DNA of 64,000 nt. Origin: Plasmodium coatneyi (taxonomy: Eukaryota; Apicomplexa; Aconoidasida; Haemosporida; Plasmodiidae). The number at the start of each line of letters is the position of its first letter. Position 1 is the first letter of the stretch. The translations under genes and the position numbers were made by a program. This document shows, one piece after another, positions 46,351 through 57,489 of the stretch. A model generated the notes under the pieces. The model saw nothing but the letters and a program-made list of their open reading frames with translations, was not told the DNA's origin and did no database searches. The DNA is taken from positions 2,480,001-2,544,000 of the forward strand of contig NC_033564.1 in the NCBI RefSeq assembly GCF_001680005.1, in the 5' to 3' direction.

Positions 46351-47479
46351 CAAACACAACAACACATTATGTGGAACACACATATATCATGTGTGTGGAA
46401 TATAACAACACACGCCACACATTGATTGGAATGTAATGTAACACATTGTGGAATGTAGAACACACATTGTGTGTGGAATGTAGAACAACAACACAACACA
46501 AAACACACATCACATTGTGTGTGTGGAATGTGGAACACACATCATATAATTATTAATATATAAAAAGAAAAAGAAAAAAATATAAAAATGGAAATAAAAT
46601 TAAAAAGAAAAAAGGGGGAATGGGGAATGTTAGCTCAAATAGTATAGATAAGGTGAATTTTCTTTGTGCACGAATGAAGTACAAATATGCTCATCCAAAA
46701 AGAGAAAAAAAGGAAAAAGGAAAAAATGGAGTTCATTATTACTGCTGAGTAATCTTAAAATATAAAAGAAGGATGGATGTACTATAAAATGTATTCTTAT
46801 AAAAAATACATAAATTCCTTTTTTTTTCATTTCCTTCTGAATACAATAAACACATAGTTATTTATATTATCTTCCTATTATACTACTAATTTTATAAATT
46901 TGAGTACCTCCCTCATTTAATATATAGATGAATGTACATTTTAAAAAGAGGAAAAAAATACTCCATACATATATTATGTACGAAGCATGTAATATTTATT
47001 AATAATTTTTAATAACCACCATTTAATTAACAATATAGCACTCTGAATAAGCAATTAGCACATAATACTGTAGTAAATAAATAGAAGAAATTTACAAAAA
47101 ATTTCATTTCTTCCCCTTTCCTATTCTATTACTTTAGTACGTTTACTACTACTTTTTTCTTCCCTATTAAAATATGTGTTCAATGATTTTGATACATACA
47201 TGTAATGTGTTATCACTATTTGAAAAATGGAACAGTATGTACTAATCAAAAAAAGGAAGTAAAAAATTTTTCCGTACCATGTAGGTCCATTAATTATAAA
47301 CACCATAGAACAAACGGAATTCATTCATATGTATTCTATATGAAAATATGACGACCATGTTAAAAATGAACTAAAAGTATATATACAACAGAAGAATATA
47401 CACAAAGAGGAATATATATACGCACACAAATTCGACAGGAACGACAACAATCGCAACAACAATAGGAACAGTATCAACA
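46351..47479. other. KIR intergenic region
   Basis: No gene. At 46350-46550 there is a run of degenerate ACACACATTGTGTGTGGAATG units with dyad symmetry. TTAGCTCAAAT occurs at 46630-46640 and CTCCCTCATTTAATATATAG near 46906, about 570 bp before exon 1, matching the spacing seen before the KIR at 42144. Confidence 0.6.
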
Positions 47480-49061
47480 ATGACAGGATCGGCGGAAGGA
47501 CCACTAACGGTTCGTCTTTTTTCTATCCAATATGAATAACTAAGTATTATATGTACAATATTTTATCCACAATAGAGTGAAAATATGGAATTGCTCAGGA
47601 GCATATATATATATTTCACCTTCCTACTAATTAAATTTGTAGGAGAATGATTTGGAACAGCTACCTTCCTATAAAGATTACTACAAGAAATTCGAAGAAG
47701 CGAAAGGTTCCTGTGGTAGCAGGAGTCCCACGGGTAGTGTAAGGACTAAACTGGAGGGTCTACAGCAGGATAGTTCTGAGGCTAGGCAGAATGCTGAGAA
47801 AATTGCGCATGCTTATTGTTACGCATCTAAAATGAAGAGTAGTCAAGAGGACAGTTCATCCAATGATGATGCATGGTGTCATTTCTTTTATTATTGGTTA
47901 AGGGATTTCATACCGGAAGGACTGTCAAAGATTGATTTCTCAGGACGTATGAACAAAATTTACACTGCGTTGAAGGAACTGAAGGTTCAAAATGGGTGTG
48001 ATATGATGGAGACTAATAACATTGACTACAAACTTTTTAAAGAAAGAGGAGAGGTACATGATTTTTACTATGATTATGATGAAATACAGAAGCAACTACA
48101 ACTTCATAACAACTCCTGTGAGAAGGTGTATCACCAATATTTAAAAAAAGTTGTTTCAGCCTACTGTGTTGTGCATAAAGATTGTGCGAGTAAACAGAAT
48201 GATGAGTACTGTCAGCAATTTGAAACAAAATATAACATAAAAATTCAAGATGGGATATCAAAATTAAAATGTAAATTAGTTGGTGGATCAGAAACTATGG
48301 ATGTTACGGAATGTCTAAGTTCCTTGAAACCGGAACTGCAGGAACTGCCGAAAGTTGTTGAATCAAGTCTGATCACCGTAACGGATGCAACCACCTCCCA
48401 ACCGAACACCACTATAACCATCCCTGCTATATCTTCCGCCTTTGCATTAGTGGGACTCCCATTATTAACCTTTGCCCCCTACAAAGTAACTACCACCACA
48501 ATTACAACTGTAATTACATTTACAAGTGTAAAAAATATATGGACGCAGAATAGAATGAATATATATATATATACCATTCTTTTTATATATAACAGTAAAT
48601 ATATAGAATTGAATAGACTACACCATGTACATATATGGCTCTATATATAGGCATATATATGTGGACATATAAGTGCACATATACATATATACTCCATATA
48701 TATATGTATACAATGTACATATATATAAGACGTATTCCTTTCTCATCCCATACGCTCTTACTCCTTTCCTTCCCTTTATTAGTACAACCTCTTACCACCC
48801 TGGATCAACAACCGATTTAGAAACAGCAGCAGCGTAGGCACGCGCAGAAGAAGGAAAAGATCCGCCGTCGAACGCAATTTCGAAACCCTCAGAGCATACA
48901 CCTCCACACTATATTCAACCGATAATTCTACACACTATTCCACGGAAAATTCTACCATTTATAATGGTCGTAGGCCACCACCATCTACCAGAAGAGGAAG
49001 GGCAAATAATAATGCGCAACAAAGAAGAAAGAATGTTGGTTATAGTCGTATGGACCATTAA
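47480..49061 (+). CDS. KIR: KIR variant antigen
   Basis: Three exons: 47480-47509 (MTGSAEGPLT, donor GTTCGT), 47643-48485 and 48783-49061, about 383 residues. Exon 2 opens ENDLEQLPSYKDYYKKFEEA, followed by AHAYCYASKMK, CHFFYYWLRDF, a DFYYDYDEIQKQL segment and DEYCQQFE. The TM helix ends LLTFAPYK, replacing the usual FFLYK. Exon 3 is YNLLPPWINNRFRNSSS, Arg-rich, then Ser/Thr-rich, ending GYSRMDH. A Thr/Ile-rich open stretch directly upstream of the ATG lacks its own start and joins a stop, so the ATG at 47480 is preferred. It shares the LPSYxxYYKKF entry with the first domain of the KIR at 49738. Confidence 0.9.
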
Positions 49062-49737
49062 ATGTGATGTTCCCCCCCACTACAACCATCTCCTAAAAAG
49101 GGGCAAGGAAGGATGGGGGGGGGAAGGTAATGTTCCCCCACTATCCCCTCCAAAAAGGGGGGGCATATTCCCACAACCTTCTAGAATGGGTAAGGAAGGA
49201 CCGGAAAGGATGGGGTATATGTACATATTACACGAGAGGAGTACTATTATTATTGCACAAGTGCAAAAGTACATATACTATTTCTGTTCACATATATATA
49301 ATTTCGTATAATTCCATATATTATGTGCATGGTTAATTTTTATCCTATATAATTGAGCTATTCAAATAAGTATAGGTAAGTATTAATAAATATTTAATAA
49401 ATATTGAATAAATATGCACTAATAAATATGTAAGGACATTTCCTTCCTATATTTCTGCTTTCAACTATAAGAAGGATGATTTTGATGCGCGCATATACCT
49501 ATTATCGCTGCTTTGAAAATTGAAGAATGTGTATTATTTTAGCTAAATAAAAATTATGACATATGTACACCTGTTCAAAATCTCATCATCATCATTATGG
49601 TAATGGTGAACGTACGTATAATTTCCACTATTTCAAATTTCAATATTTTGGAACTTATAAATATGTATAGGGGGAAGCACCATGTGCAGGAATAAATATA
49701 TATTGTATACATATAACCGAACACACACATATAAACA
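49062..49737. other. KIR intergenic region
   Basis: About 680 bp. It starts with a G/C-richer 3' flank holding two CCCCxCTAxxxxCCTCCAAAAAGG-like units (49070-49170). The rest is AT-rich. The small ORFs here have no support. Confidence 0.55.
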
Positions 49738-51909
49738 ATGACACCACCAAAAGCAGCATCAAAATCAACGTCAACGACGACAACAACACTAACGGTAAAA
49801 AACACTACTACATTCATAGTGGATACATGCATATATATATAAATATACATGTATATATACATATATATATGTGTATATATGTATATATTTTTTCTTCGTT
49901 AATTATATTCTTATAGAAGGAGAACTTGGAAGGTTTGCCGTCTTATCAGGAATACTATAAAAAATTCAATGATGAGAAGGGCAACTGCGATGAAAATAAT
50001 TCTTGTGAAGAAGTAAGGGGGGAACTGGATGATTATCTAGGTATCGAGGAATATGTGGAGAAAATTATAAAAGCTCTGTGTTATGTACTAAAAATGGAAG
50101 CAGGCCACAATTTATATCAGGAACGCTATAGTTTCTTTTATTACTGGTTAGGGGATGTATTATCTAAGAATTTGTATAAAGTGGAAAATTTTGATAATGA
50201 TATGGAACAAATTTACAAGGATATGGAACCAATGATTACGGCTCCAAATGAATGCAAAAATCTATACCCTAAAATTGACGGAGAAAACTTCAATCAAAGA
50301 AAAACCATATTTGATTACTACCACGACCAAACAACCTTACAATCGCAGTTAGGGAATGGTATTAGTGGTGTTGGTGGTAGTGGTACAAGGACTTGTGATA
50401 CAACCTATCACAAACACCTAACGAACATTAAAACAGCATGTTCCACTGTAAGTGACTACTGCACATCAGGTGGCACGGGAGGCAGTGATGCATATTGCAC
50501 TGACTATAATACCAAATATAAACGTTTCTGTGAAGATAATGGCAAACTATCAAAATTGGAATGTACTATAGTGGACGACGAACCTGACGATGGGGACATA
50601 TTAGGTGTACGTCCACCCCTAACACAACCTTCCTTCCACCACCTAACATTCATTCCTTCCTATATGTTTGTCTTTTAAAAATAAAAAGAAGAAAAAAAAA
50701 TACATATATATATGTTTGAATATTTTTCTCATTAAACTTATAGGAGAAACATTTGAGGAAAGTGAAGTCAGAATTAAAATACTATGAGAAATTCGATACA
50801 GCTTCCGAGGATTGTAAGAATGATAGTATCATTGGGAGTATAAAGAGCAAACTGACGTCACATACTATTGGTAATATTAATGCCGATAAAATTGTAAATG
50901 GTTGGTGTTATGCGCATAAAAAGTGGAGGGACAGTTTGTTCACTGATGACCGGTGTTATGCCCTGTATTATTGGACAGGGGGTACAGTATTGAACGCTAA
51001 CTGGGATGTCTCTGAATTTGCAGAACTTATGGGGGAACTTTACAAAAAATTAGAAGGGTGGAATTCTATTGGAGGGTGTAAAGGTGTGGATATAATTGCT
51101 GTTGAGGAGGAATTTAAACGCAGAAAACAAGTATTTGAATACCTTCAGTAGTGCAAAATTATGAAAAAACAATTGCAAAGCAAAGGAGCATCGTCTAACA
51201 ATAAGCCAAAATGTACGAAGGACTATCACGATGAGTGGAAGAAAATAACTGAATCCCTCACAAATGAACATAATCGATGTAAAAGCAATGGTGATGATCC
51301 ATATTGTACCCATTTTTTAGCAATGTGTAAACAATGTAGTCCTGAACAACTATCACAATTGCAATGTGAAAAAGTAGAAACTCCAATTCCAGATTCGCAC
51401 ACTTCCCAAACTCAAACTCAGCACACTACAGCAATAAGTGGTTCTACACCCAACACGGGAGATCCAACAATTCCTGTTATCTCTTCAACCGCTGCAGTCC
51501 TAGGAATGGGAGTGGCTTCTTCTTTCTTTTTATATAAAGTAATAATTATAATTACCACCGAAACCATCACCAAAACCACTATGTACTTGAAATACGTCAA
51601 CATACATATATACGTACATATATACACACACATACATATATGCACCATATATAATACATATATGTGTGTGTCTACATATATAATGCACATTCTTTCACTT
51701 CCTTTTCCTTTTTTTATTATTAGTATAATCTTTTACCTGATTGGTTTGGTAACCAACTTAAAGGAAGGAGCAGAAGAAGGGAAAGGAGATCCGACACACA
51801 CAATTTTAGCTCACTCACAGAATATGATTCTTCTACTGAAACATATTCCACAACAACAAATTCCATAATCGATTCGATGACGGAATATTCTGTCCCATAT
51901 ATTAGATAA
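49738..51909 (+). pseudogene. KIR: Two-ectodomain KIR with one in-frame stop in domain 2
   Basis: Exons 49738-49794 (MTPPKAASKSTSTTTTTLT), 49917-50606, 50744-51538 and 51724-51909. Exon 2 is a complete ectodomain (ENLEGLPSYQEYYKKFNDE, KALCYVLKM, YSFFYYWLGDV) without TM, ending in phase 0 at GGT|GTACGT. Exon 3 is a second ectodomain (EKHLRKVKSELKYYEKFDTA, NGWCYAHKK, CYALYYWTGG). Its frame meets TAG at 51149-51151, where paralogues have VFDYYYDYK-like sequence (here VFEYLQ then stop then CKIMKKQL), and stays open afterwards to the TM (AAVLGMGVASSFFLYK). The tail is short (YNLLPDWFGNQLKGRS) and ends EYSVPYIR, like the KIR at 53139. It would encode about 575 residues if read through. A single-base nonsense change is the simplest reading. 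Confidence 0.87.
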
Positions 51910-53138
51910 GTTCTTTTTCTTTTTTTCTTTCTTTAGGAGAAAAGAAAAACGGCATAAATGGCGGTAATAACGTCACTGTACATTACGACCATTATACATA
52001 TGTATATAGTGCACAATGTATATGTATGTATGTGCCTTATATATGTAGGTATATATATATATGCTGAAAGAGAAGAAGCATTGTACGCATAAATCAATGA
52101 ATTTGGGACATTTTACATTTGCCTAATCTTCCTTTGAACCATTTGAACCCTTCCCTTAAACCAATCTAAACCACTCCTATTATTATAAATGAGAAAAAAA
52201 AATGAAATGGAAGGGGAGGAAAGCACAGTTTTCATATGTATATGAAAATATAATATGGATTTTAAAAGTGAGATGGGAAGGGGAAGGAAGTAATATACAC
52301 ACGGGGAGGGTGCACCGTAACCTTATCCCTTCGATGTAATATGTTCTCTATGTTTAAAAAAATTCTTACTGAACATATATAAAGGAGCCATTTGTAATGT
52401 ATTCACCGAACCAAAAAGGGAAATATCAAATAGTGCGGAGTGTACGCATTTAGAGGGGAAGATGAAGGAAAGAGAGAGGGAGGGTGTGGGGTCAATTGCT
52501 CCTAATATATATAGAATAAAGTGCATGCACTATATATGTGAAACAAAGGAAGGAGCTTCTAATGGTAGATCTTTAAGGTGTGGAATAATTTTTGTTAGGC
52601 TAAATATTACAATTTTTAAATTTTTACTTTAGAAAAGGTGAAATTACATTTTAAAGGAGAAGGGGAAAAAAATATTACATTTTTAGAGGAAGGGGAAAAA
52701 TCATACATATATTATATATATATATATATATACATATACACATTATTATATGTATGTGTGAATATATAAGGAGCGCACTTTAACATAAATGTAACACACA
52801 TACAAAACAGCGCAAATATAAAAATAGCACCCACACATATATATATAATAACCCACATAAAATAGCACACCGCACACATAAAAATAACATCCACCCACCA
52901 CAGATAAAATAATACCCACCCACACATAAATAACGTAGATAAAATAACACCCCACCACATAGATAGATATATAAAAATAACACCCACATATAGATATAAA
53001 AATAACACCCACATAAAATAGCACATAGATAAATAACACATATAGGACCATATATAGATAAAATAACACCCACATATAGATATATAAAAATAACACACTT
53101 CAATATAAGAGAATGTACATATACAAATAAAGGAAACC
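51910..53138. other. KIR intergenic region
   Basis: No gene in 1.2 kb. TA-rich dyads are present, with a TA run near 52714-52733. The last 350 bp is a tandem repeat (listed next) that reaches almost to exon 1 of the following KIR. Confidence 0.55.
52785..53100. repeat. ATAAAATAACACCCACA-type tandem repeat upstream of a KIR
   Basis: Degenerate units such as ACCCACACATAAATAACGTA and TAGATATATAAAAATAACAC. It corresponds to the array at 44690-44890 upstream of the paralogous KIR but is longer. Frames on the complement are artefacts. Confidence 0.85.
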
Positions 53139-54474
53139 ATGGTAGGAATGCAGGTTACTTTTCATTCGAAAATATATGAATATTATTCATATAACACTTT
53201 GTAAATAATGTAATAAAGAATGTAAAAATGCACATGGGAATATGCACCTACACATGCTCTACTTCCTTATCAATTACACTTTCAGGGTAAGAATGCATGT
53301 ACTCTGCCTTCAGAACAAATGTACTTTCAATTTAAGCTAACAGATAATGGGTGTGGGAAAGGGAAGGATCAACATAAGGAGGAGGAAGTAAAGGCAAAAG
53401 TGAAGGAGGCGTTACAGACATACAGCATTACTGATAATGGTATAATCGGCGGTATTGCAGGTGCCTACTGCTACGCGTGTGGGGGGGAGGTGCAAAGAGC
53501 ACTCCCATCTTACTATGATCTTTGCAAATTTTTCTATTATTGGTTAGGCGACAAAATAAAGGACAGATTGAGTGGGAACCATGACCTTCCAGATGTGATG
53601 AATGCAATTTATAATTCTCTTAAACAATTAGAGTCTCCATGTAATAATAAGTGTGGGAACATATATCCTCAAATAGACAAATCTATTTTCGACAAAAGGA
53701 GAAAAGTGTTCGATTTTTCTTATAATTCTTACACCTTACAAAAGAACTCAGGGAAATATACACAATTATGTGATCCAGATTGTGCCACACATCTGCAGAA
53801 ACCTGATTCAGAATATAGCACTGTGCATAGCATCTGCACTGATGGTGACGCTACTAGTGATGAGTACTGTAATGAATATATGAACGAATATAAAAAATAC
53901 TTCAAGAACGAAAAACTGCAATTAACATGCACTTCAGCAAGTCCTGTAGCAGTAGGTCTTGCTCCAGGAGTTGGTGTTGCTCCAGGGGTGGGAGTTGCAC
54001 CTGGAGTAGGAGTTGCTCCTGGGGTAGGTACTCCAGCTACTGGTGGTGGTAGTAGTGCAGCTCCCATCATTGTTTCTTCCATCCTAGGAGTAGCAGCATT
54101 ACCTGCCATGACTGCCCTTCTATATAAGGTAACTAAAAAAGAAAAGAAGAAAAGAAAAAAAAAATATATATTTTTGAATATATATATATGTACATGTATA
54201 TATATACATATGCGTATATATATAAGTAAATATTCCTTCCACCCTGCGCTCCCCCCTTTTACTTCTTTTCCACCTTTCCTTTTTTATCTTTTAGTATGAT
54301 CTTCTACCTGATTGGTTACTTAGTCATTTTAAAAGAGGAAGAAGAAAAAGTAGATCCACCATCGAACGCAACTTTGAAACATACACGAATGATTCCTTTA
54401 CCGAATATTCAACCACAGAAGAATCTTCCACAGCAGATGATGGAACAGTCTATTCTGTCCCCTATATTAGATAA
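53139..54474 (+). CDS. KIR: Intact KIR variant antigen with elastin-like VGVAPG repeats
   Basis: Exons 53139-53153 (MVGMQ, donor GTTACT), 53286-54128 and 54295-54474, about 345 residues, no break. Exon 2 opens GKNACTLPSEQMYFQFKLTD and carries AGAYCYACGG, CKFFYYWLGDK, CNNKCGNIYPQIDKSIFDKR and SDEYCNEYMNEY. Before the TM lies VGLAP followed by three GVGVAP units and GVGTP (53952-54035), then a Gly/Ser linker and TM (SSILGVAALPAMTALLYK). The tail YDLLPDWLLSHFKRGRRKSR is short and ends TVYSVPYIR. It is paralogous to the broken gene at 44941: the ectodomains are similar along their whole length and the upstream repeats match. The repeat sits in the membrane-proximal stalk, so it should face outside the membrane. 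Confidence 0.92.
53952..54029 (+). repeat. Coding minisatellite VGLAP(GVGVAP)3GVG
   Basis: Twenty-six residues with the period and sequence of the elastin hexapeptide VGVAPG, including one GVGLAP-type variant unit. The units differ from each other at third codon positions (GTT/GTG/GTA, GGT/GGA, GCT/GCA, CCA/CCT) apart from the Val/Leu change in the first. Confidence 0.95.
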
Positions 54475-55580
54475 GTTCCTTTCTTTTTTTTTTTTTTTTT
54501 TGCACGTTGAAATGTGTTGGAATGAAATGTTGTTAGAGTGTGGAATTTCCTTTTTTTTTTTTTTTAGTAATTATTCATTTTTCTTTAAAAAAAAGAAAAA
54601 AAAAAAACCCCAATTCCACACCCTAACAACCCACCTACCACCAACTACCACCACCAATAACAACCTTCCTTCCACCTACCACCCCTAACAACCCCCCTCT
54701 CCCGACACTCTCAAGTAGTATGTCGCACCCTTCTTCTGACGATGCAATATATGTGGAGCAGCAAATTATTATGCACATTTTTAACCGTGGAATTTTTATA
54801 TACATGTATACACCAAAAAATTCTACCCGTTTTTTTTTTTCTTTTGGGGAGATAATGTTAAAAAAAAAAAAAGAAAAGGAGAGAAAAAAACAATTTATTA
54901 TTACTGAACAATCACATAAAAAGAAGGGAAGAGGGGAGGATTGTACTGTCAAGCATATACTATAAGGATGCATATATTTCTCCCTTGTATGCATAATTAA
55001 TGGAAATATCCTTTGTATTATTACATACGCTTTTTTTTATTTCATTTAATATAAATTTACCCTCTTCACAGTACATTTATGAATATACACATTCAGGAAA
55101 GGGGAAGAGAAAGGAGGGGATGCAACGTAACTCCTTGTACATATATATATGAACTACACATATGAATATAGATGAACTGTATACAATATATATATATATG
55201 CATTAAAAAAAAAATTAGGAGGAGTACTTTTTTTTTTTCTTTAGAGCTTAATTCTTTATATATTTTTTTACCTTAATATATATATGTACATATGTAATGT
55301 ATATATGTAATTAGTTTGATGTACACATTTGTGTATGTGGCATATTACTATTGTTCAAGGAATTAAGGAATATATATTATTATTATTATTATTAAAGAAA
55401 AAAGAAGTGAAAATTCCACATTCACCCCCACACAATCCAATCATCATAGAACAAACATAAACAGGCAGGCAAAATTAAGCAGCAAAAAATTTTTTGCATA
55501 CTTCCCTTATTCAAAAAATATATGAGTATATAAATAAAGGACTATTAAAATATAAATCCACACATATAACAACAATAGCA
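54475..55580. other. KIR intergenic region
   Basis: No gene. It begins with poly-T and poly-A tracts, then an ACC-rich minisatellite (54605-54715). CACATTTTTAACCGTGG follows at about 54774. The remainder is AT-rich with TA dyads. A (TTA)n run lies at 55375-55394. Confidence 0.6.
54605..54715. repeat. G-free ACC/CTAACAACC minisatellite, intergenic copy
   Basis: Units such as ACCACCAATAACAACCTTCC and TTCCACCTACCACCCCTAAC on a plus strand with virtually no G. The same units fill intron 2 of the KIR at 55581 and appear in the intron of the KIR at 44941. Confidence 0.9.
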
Positions 55581-57489
55581 ATGACAGGAGAGGTATACCT
55601 TCCTTCATTCAAAAAGTGAATAAATATATGTATACATATATAATACATACATATACGTATATATACAAAGGAATAAGTGCGTGGAATATATATATATATA
55701 CATATATACATACACATATGTATATATATATTCCACACACTTATTCCTTCCTCTCCTTTTCTTTCTTTACAACATGAACAGAAGTACATACAAGGGGTGC
55801 ACACATATATATATATTAATTATATTTGTAGGAACTGAATCCGAACAATTTACGTTCGAAGAAAGAGTTCTATGATAAATTTGATAAGCCTACTACGGGT
55901 GAATGTAGTGGCAATGGTTTCAAGCCCGAGGACTTAAAGGGTAAATTAGAAACCGATTTTACAGGTTGTGAGCAAATTATTAACGACGCTGATAAAATCG
56001 CAAAGGCCTATTGTTACGCATGCAAGAAGAAAGACTCGGCCCAATACAAAAATAATGAACCCTGCCTTTTTTTTTACTACTGGTTGGGAGATACATACTG
56101 GGACAAGCTAAGCGATCATAAATTTTCAGAACTTTTGGATAAAATTTCCGAAACGCTGGGAACTTCTTCCTTCAGTAGTGGAAAGAAGTGTGAAGTTAAT
56201 TACAGCGATGTCGACGAAAAACTTCTCCCTCAAATGAAAAAAGTCTATGATTATTCCTACGAGGATGAAAATATACAGAAAAATTTACTGAAGGATATGC
56301 CCAAATGTGACGCAGGGTGGTCGAGTTACCTAAAGAAAGTGTCCGCAGCATGTGAAGCTATAAGACGAGATTGCGCAGGGAGGGGACAGGACAGTAATTC
56401 ATATTGTTACGCCTTCCATACTAAGTATAAGGTACATTGTGGTTTAGCGGAAGCGTTAAACTTGTATTGTACAGAGGCATCTACCCTAGGTGAAGCTACG
56501 GAATATCCTTCTGTAGAGAAAAAATTACAGGCCGAACGGCAGAAGGCAAAAGAAAATTTGGAGAAGGTAAAATTAGAAGCCACCAAACAAAAAGAAGAAG
56601 CCGTAAGTAAAGCTACTACAACGTCTTCCATCTCTTCCATCATCGGCACATTAGGATTAATGGCTGTTCCATCCCTACTATATAAAGTAATGGCAGTTAT
56701 TATTTATAAAAGTGAACATTATTATTAACATACACCCTAACACAACCTTCCCTCCACCTACCACACCTAAGGACACTTTTTTCCTTCCACGTACAACCCA
56801 TAACAATCTTCCTACCACCCACGTAACAACCCACCAACCACCACCACTAACACCATTCCTCTTCCTTCGACCGACCTACCACCACCCTAACGACCTTCCT
56901 TCCACCACACCACCCTTAACAACCTTCCATCCACCAACCACTAACAACATCATCCTAACAACCCTAACTCCCTTTCATTCTAACACCCCTAACACAACCT
57001 TCCTTCGACCCCTAACAAATATTCATTCCACCAACCACCCGTAACAATCTTCTTTCCACCCTACCACCGACCCCTAACAACCCACCTACCAACCAACCTT
57101 AACAACCTTCCCTCCACCCAACAACCACATACCACCACCCTAACACAATCTTCCTTCCACCTTCCATCCCTACCACAACCTTCCTTCCACCTACCACCAC
57201 CCTAACAACCTTTCCTTCCCTTCAGTATAAACCATGGTCTTCTTGGTTTGGTAACCACACTTCTGCAAATGGAGGCAGGAGTAACAGAAGAGGAAGAAGA
57301 TCTGCTGGACAAAACTTCGATGCGTCCACAGAAGACACCTTAACAGAATACACTACCGATAATTCCACAATAGGTGGCTCCAGAGAAAATTCCATCCTAC
57401 GTTCTCGTGCTGAGCACACAAGACAATCCAGAGGAAGAACAAATAACGGACCGAGTCACCGGAACAATGTAGGTTACGGTCGCATGTAA
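55581..57489 (+). CDS. KIR: KIR variant antigen with a 0.5-kb minisatellite intron
   Basis: Exons 55581-55592 (MTGE), 55832-56686 and 57226-57489, about 376 residues. Exon 2 opens ELNPNNLRSKKEFYDKFDKP and is open throughout, with KAYCYACKKK, CLFFYYWLGDT and NSYCYAFHTKY. The stalk is Lys/Glu/Ala-rich (about 56500-56615) and looks like a short coiled coil. It then reads TTSSISSIIGTL before the TM (LMAVPSLLYK), nearly as in the KIR at 58912. Intron 2 (56687-57225, 539 bp) is unusually long and consists of G-free ACC/CTAACAACC repeats. The tail YKPWSSWFGNHTSANGG to GYGRM is very close to that of the KIR at 44941. Intron 1 contains a 78-bp hairpin sequence. Confidence 0.91.
55670..55747. repeat. 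Near-perfect 78-bp palindrome in KIR intron 1
   Basis: It starts GGAATAAGTGCGTGGAATAT, continues through TA-rich DNA and ends ATATTCCACACACTTATTCC. The outer arms pair with one mismatch and the inner part is self-complementary TA repeat. Confidence 0.9.
56715..57215. repeat. G-free ACCTTCCTTCCACCTACCAC minisatellite filling KIR intron 2
   Basis: About 500 bp of degenerate tandem units (CCTAACAACC, CTTCCTTCCACC, TACCACC) with almost no G on the sense strand. It lies between the TM exon and the tail exon and ends directly in the splice acceptor CCTTCCCTTCAG. Confidence 0.93.

Noticed and set aside
47400..47480. Thr/Ile-rich upstream extension of the KIR at 47480
   Set aside because: The open stretch reaches a stop without any ATG, so it cannot lengthen exon 1 by itself. 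It may be a fossil of a lost domain exon.
52712..53140. Three overlapping minus-strand frames of 107-142 codons (Tyr/Ile/Val/Cys-rich)
   Set aside because: All lie in the ATAAAATAACACC tandem array and reflect its composition.
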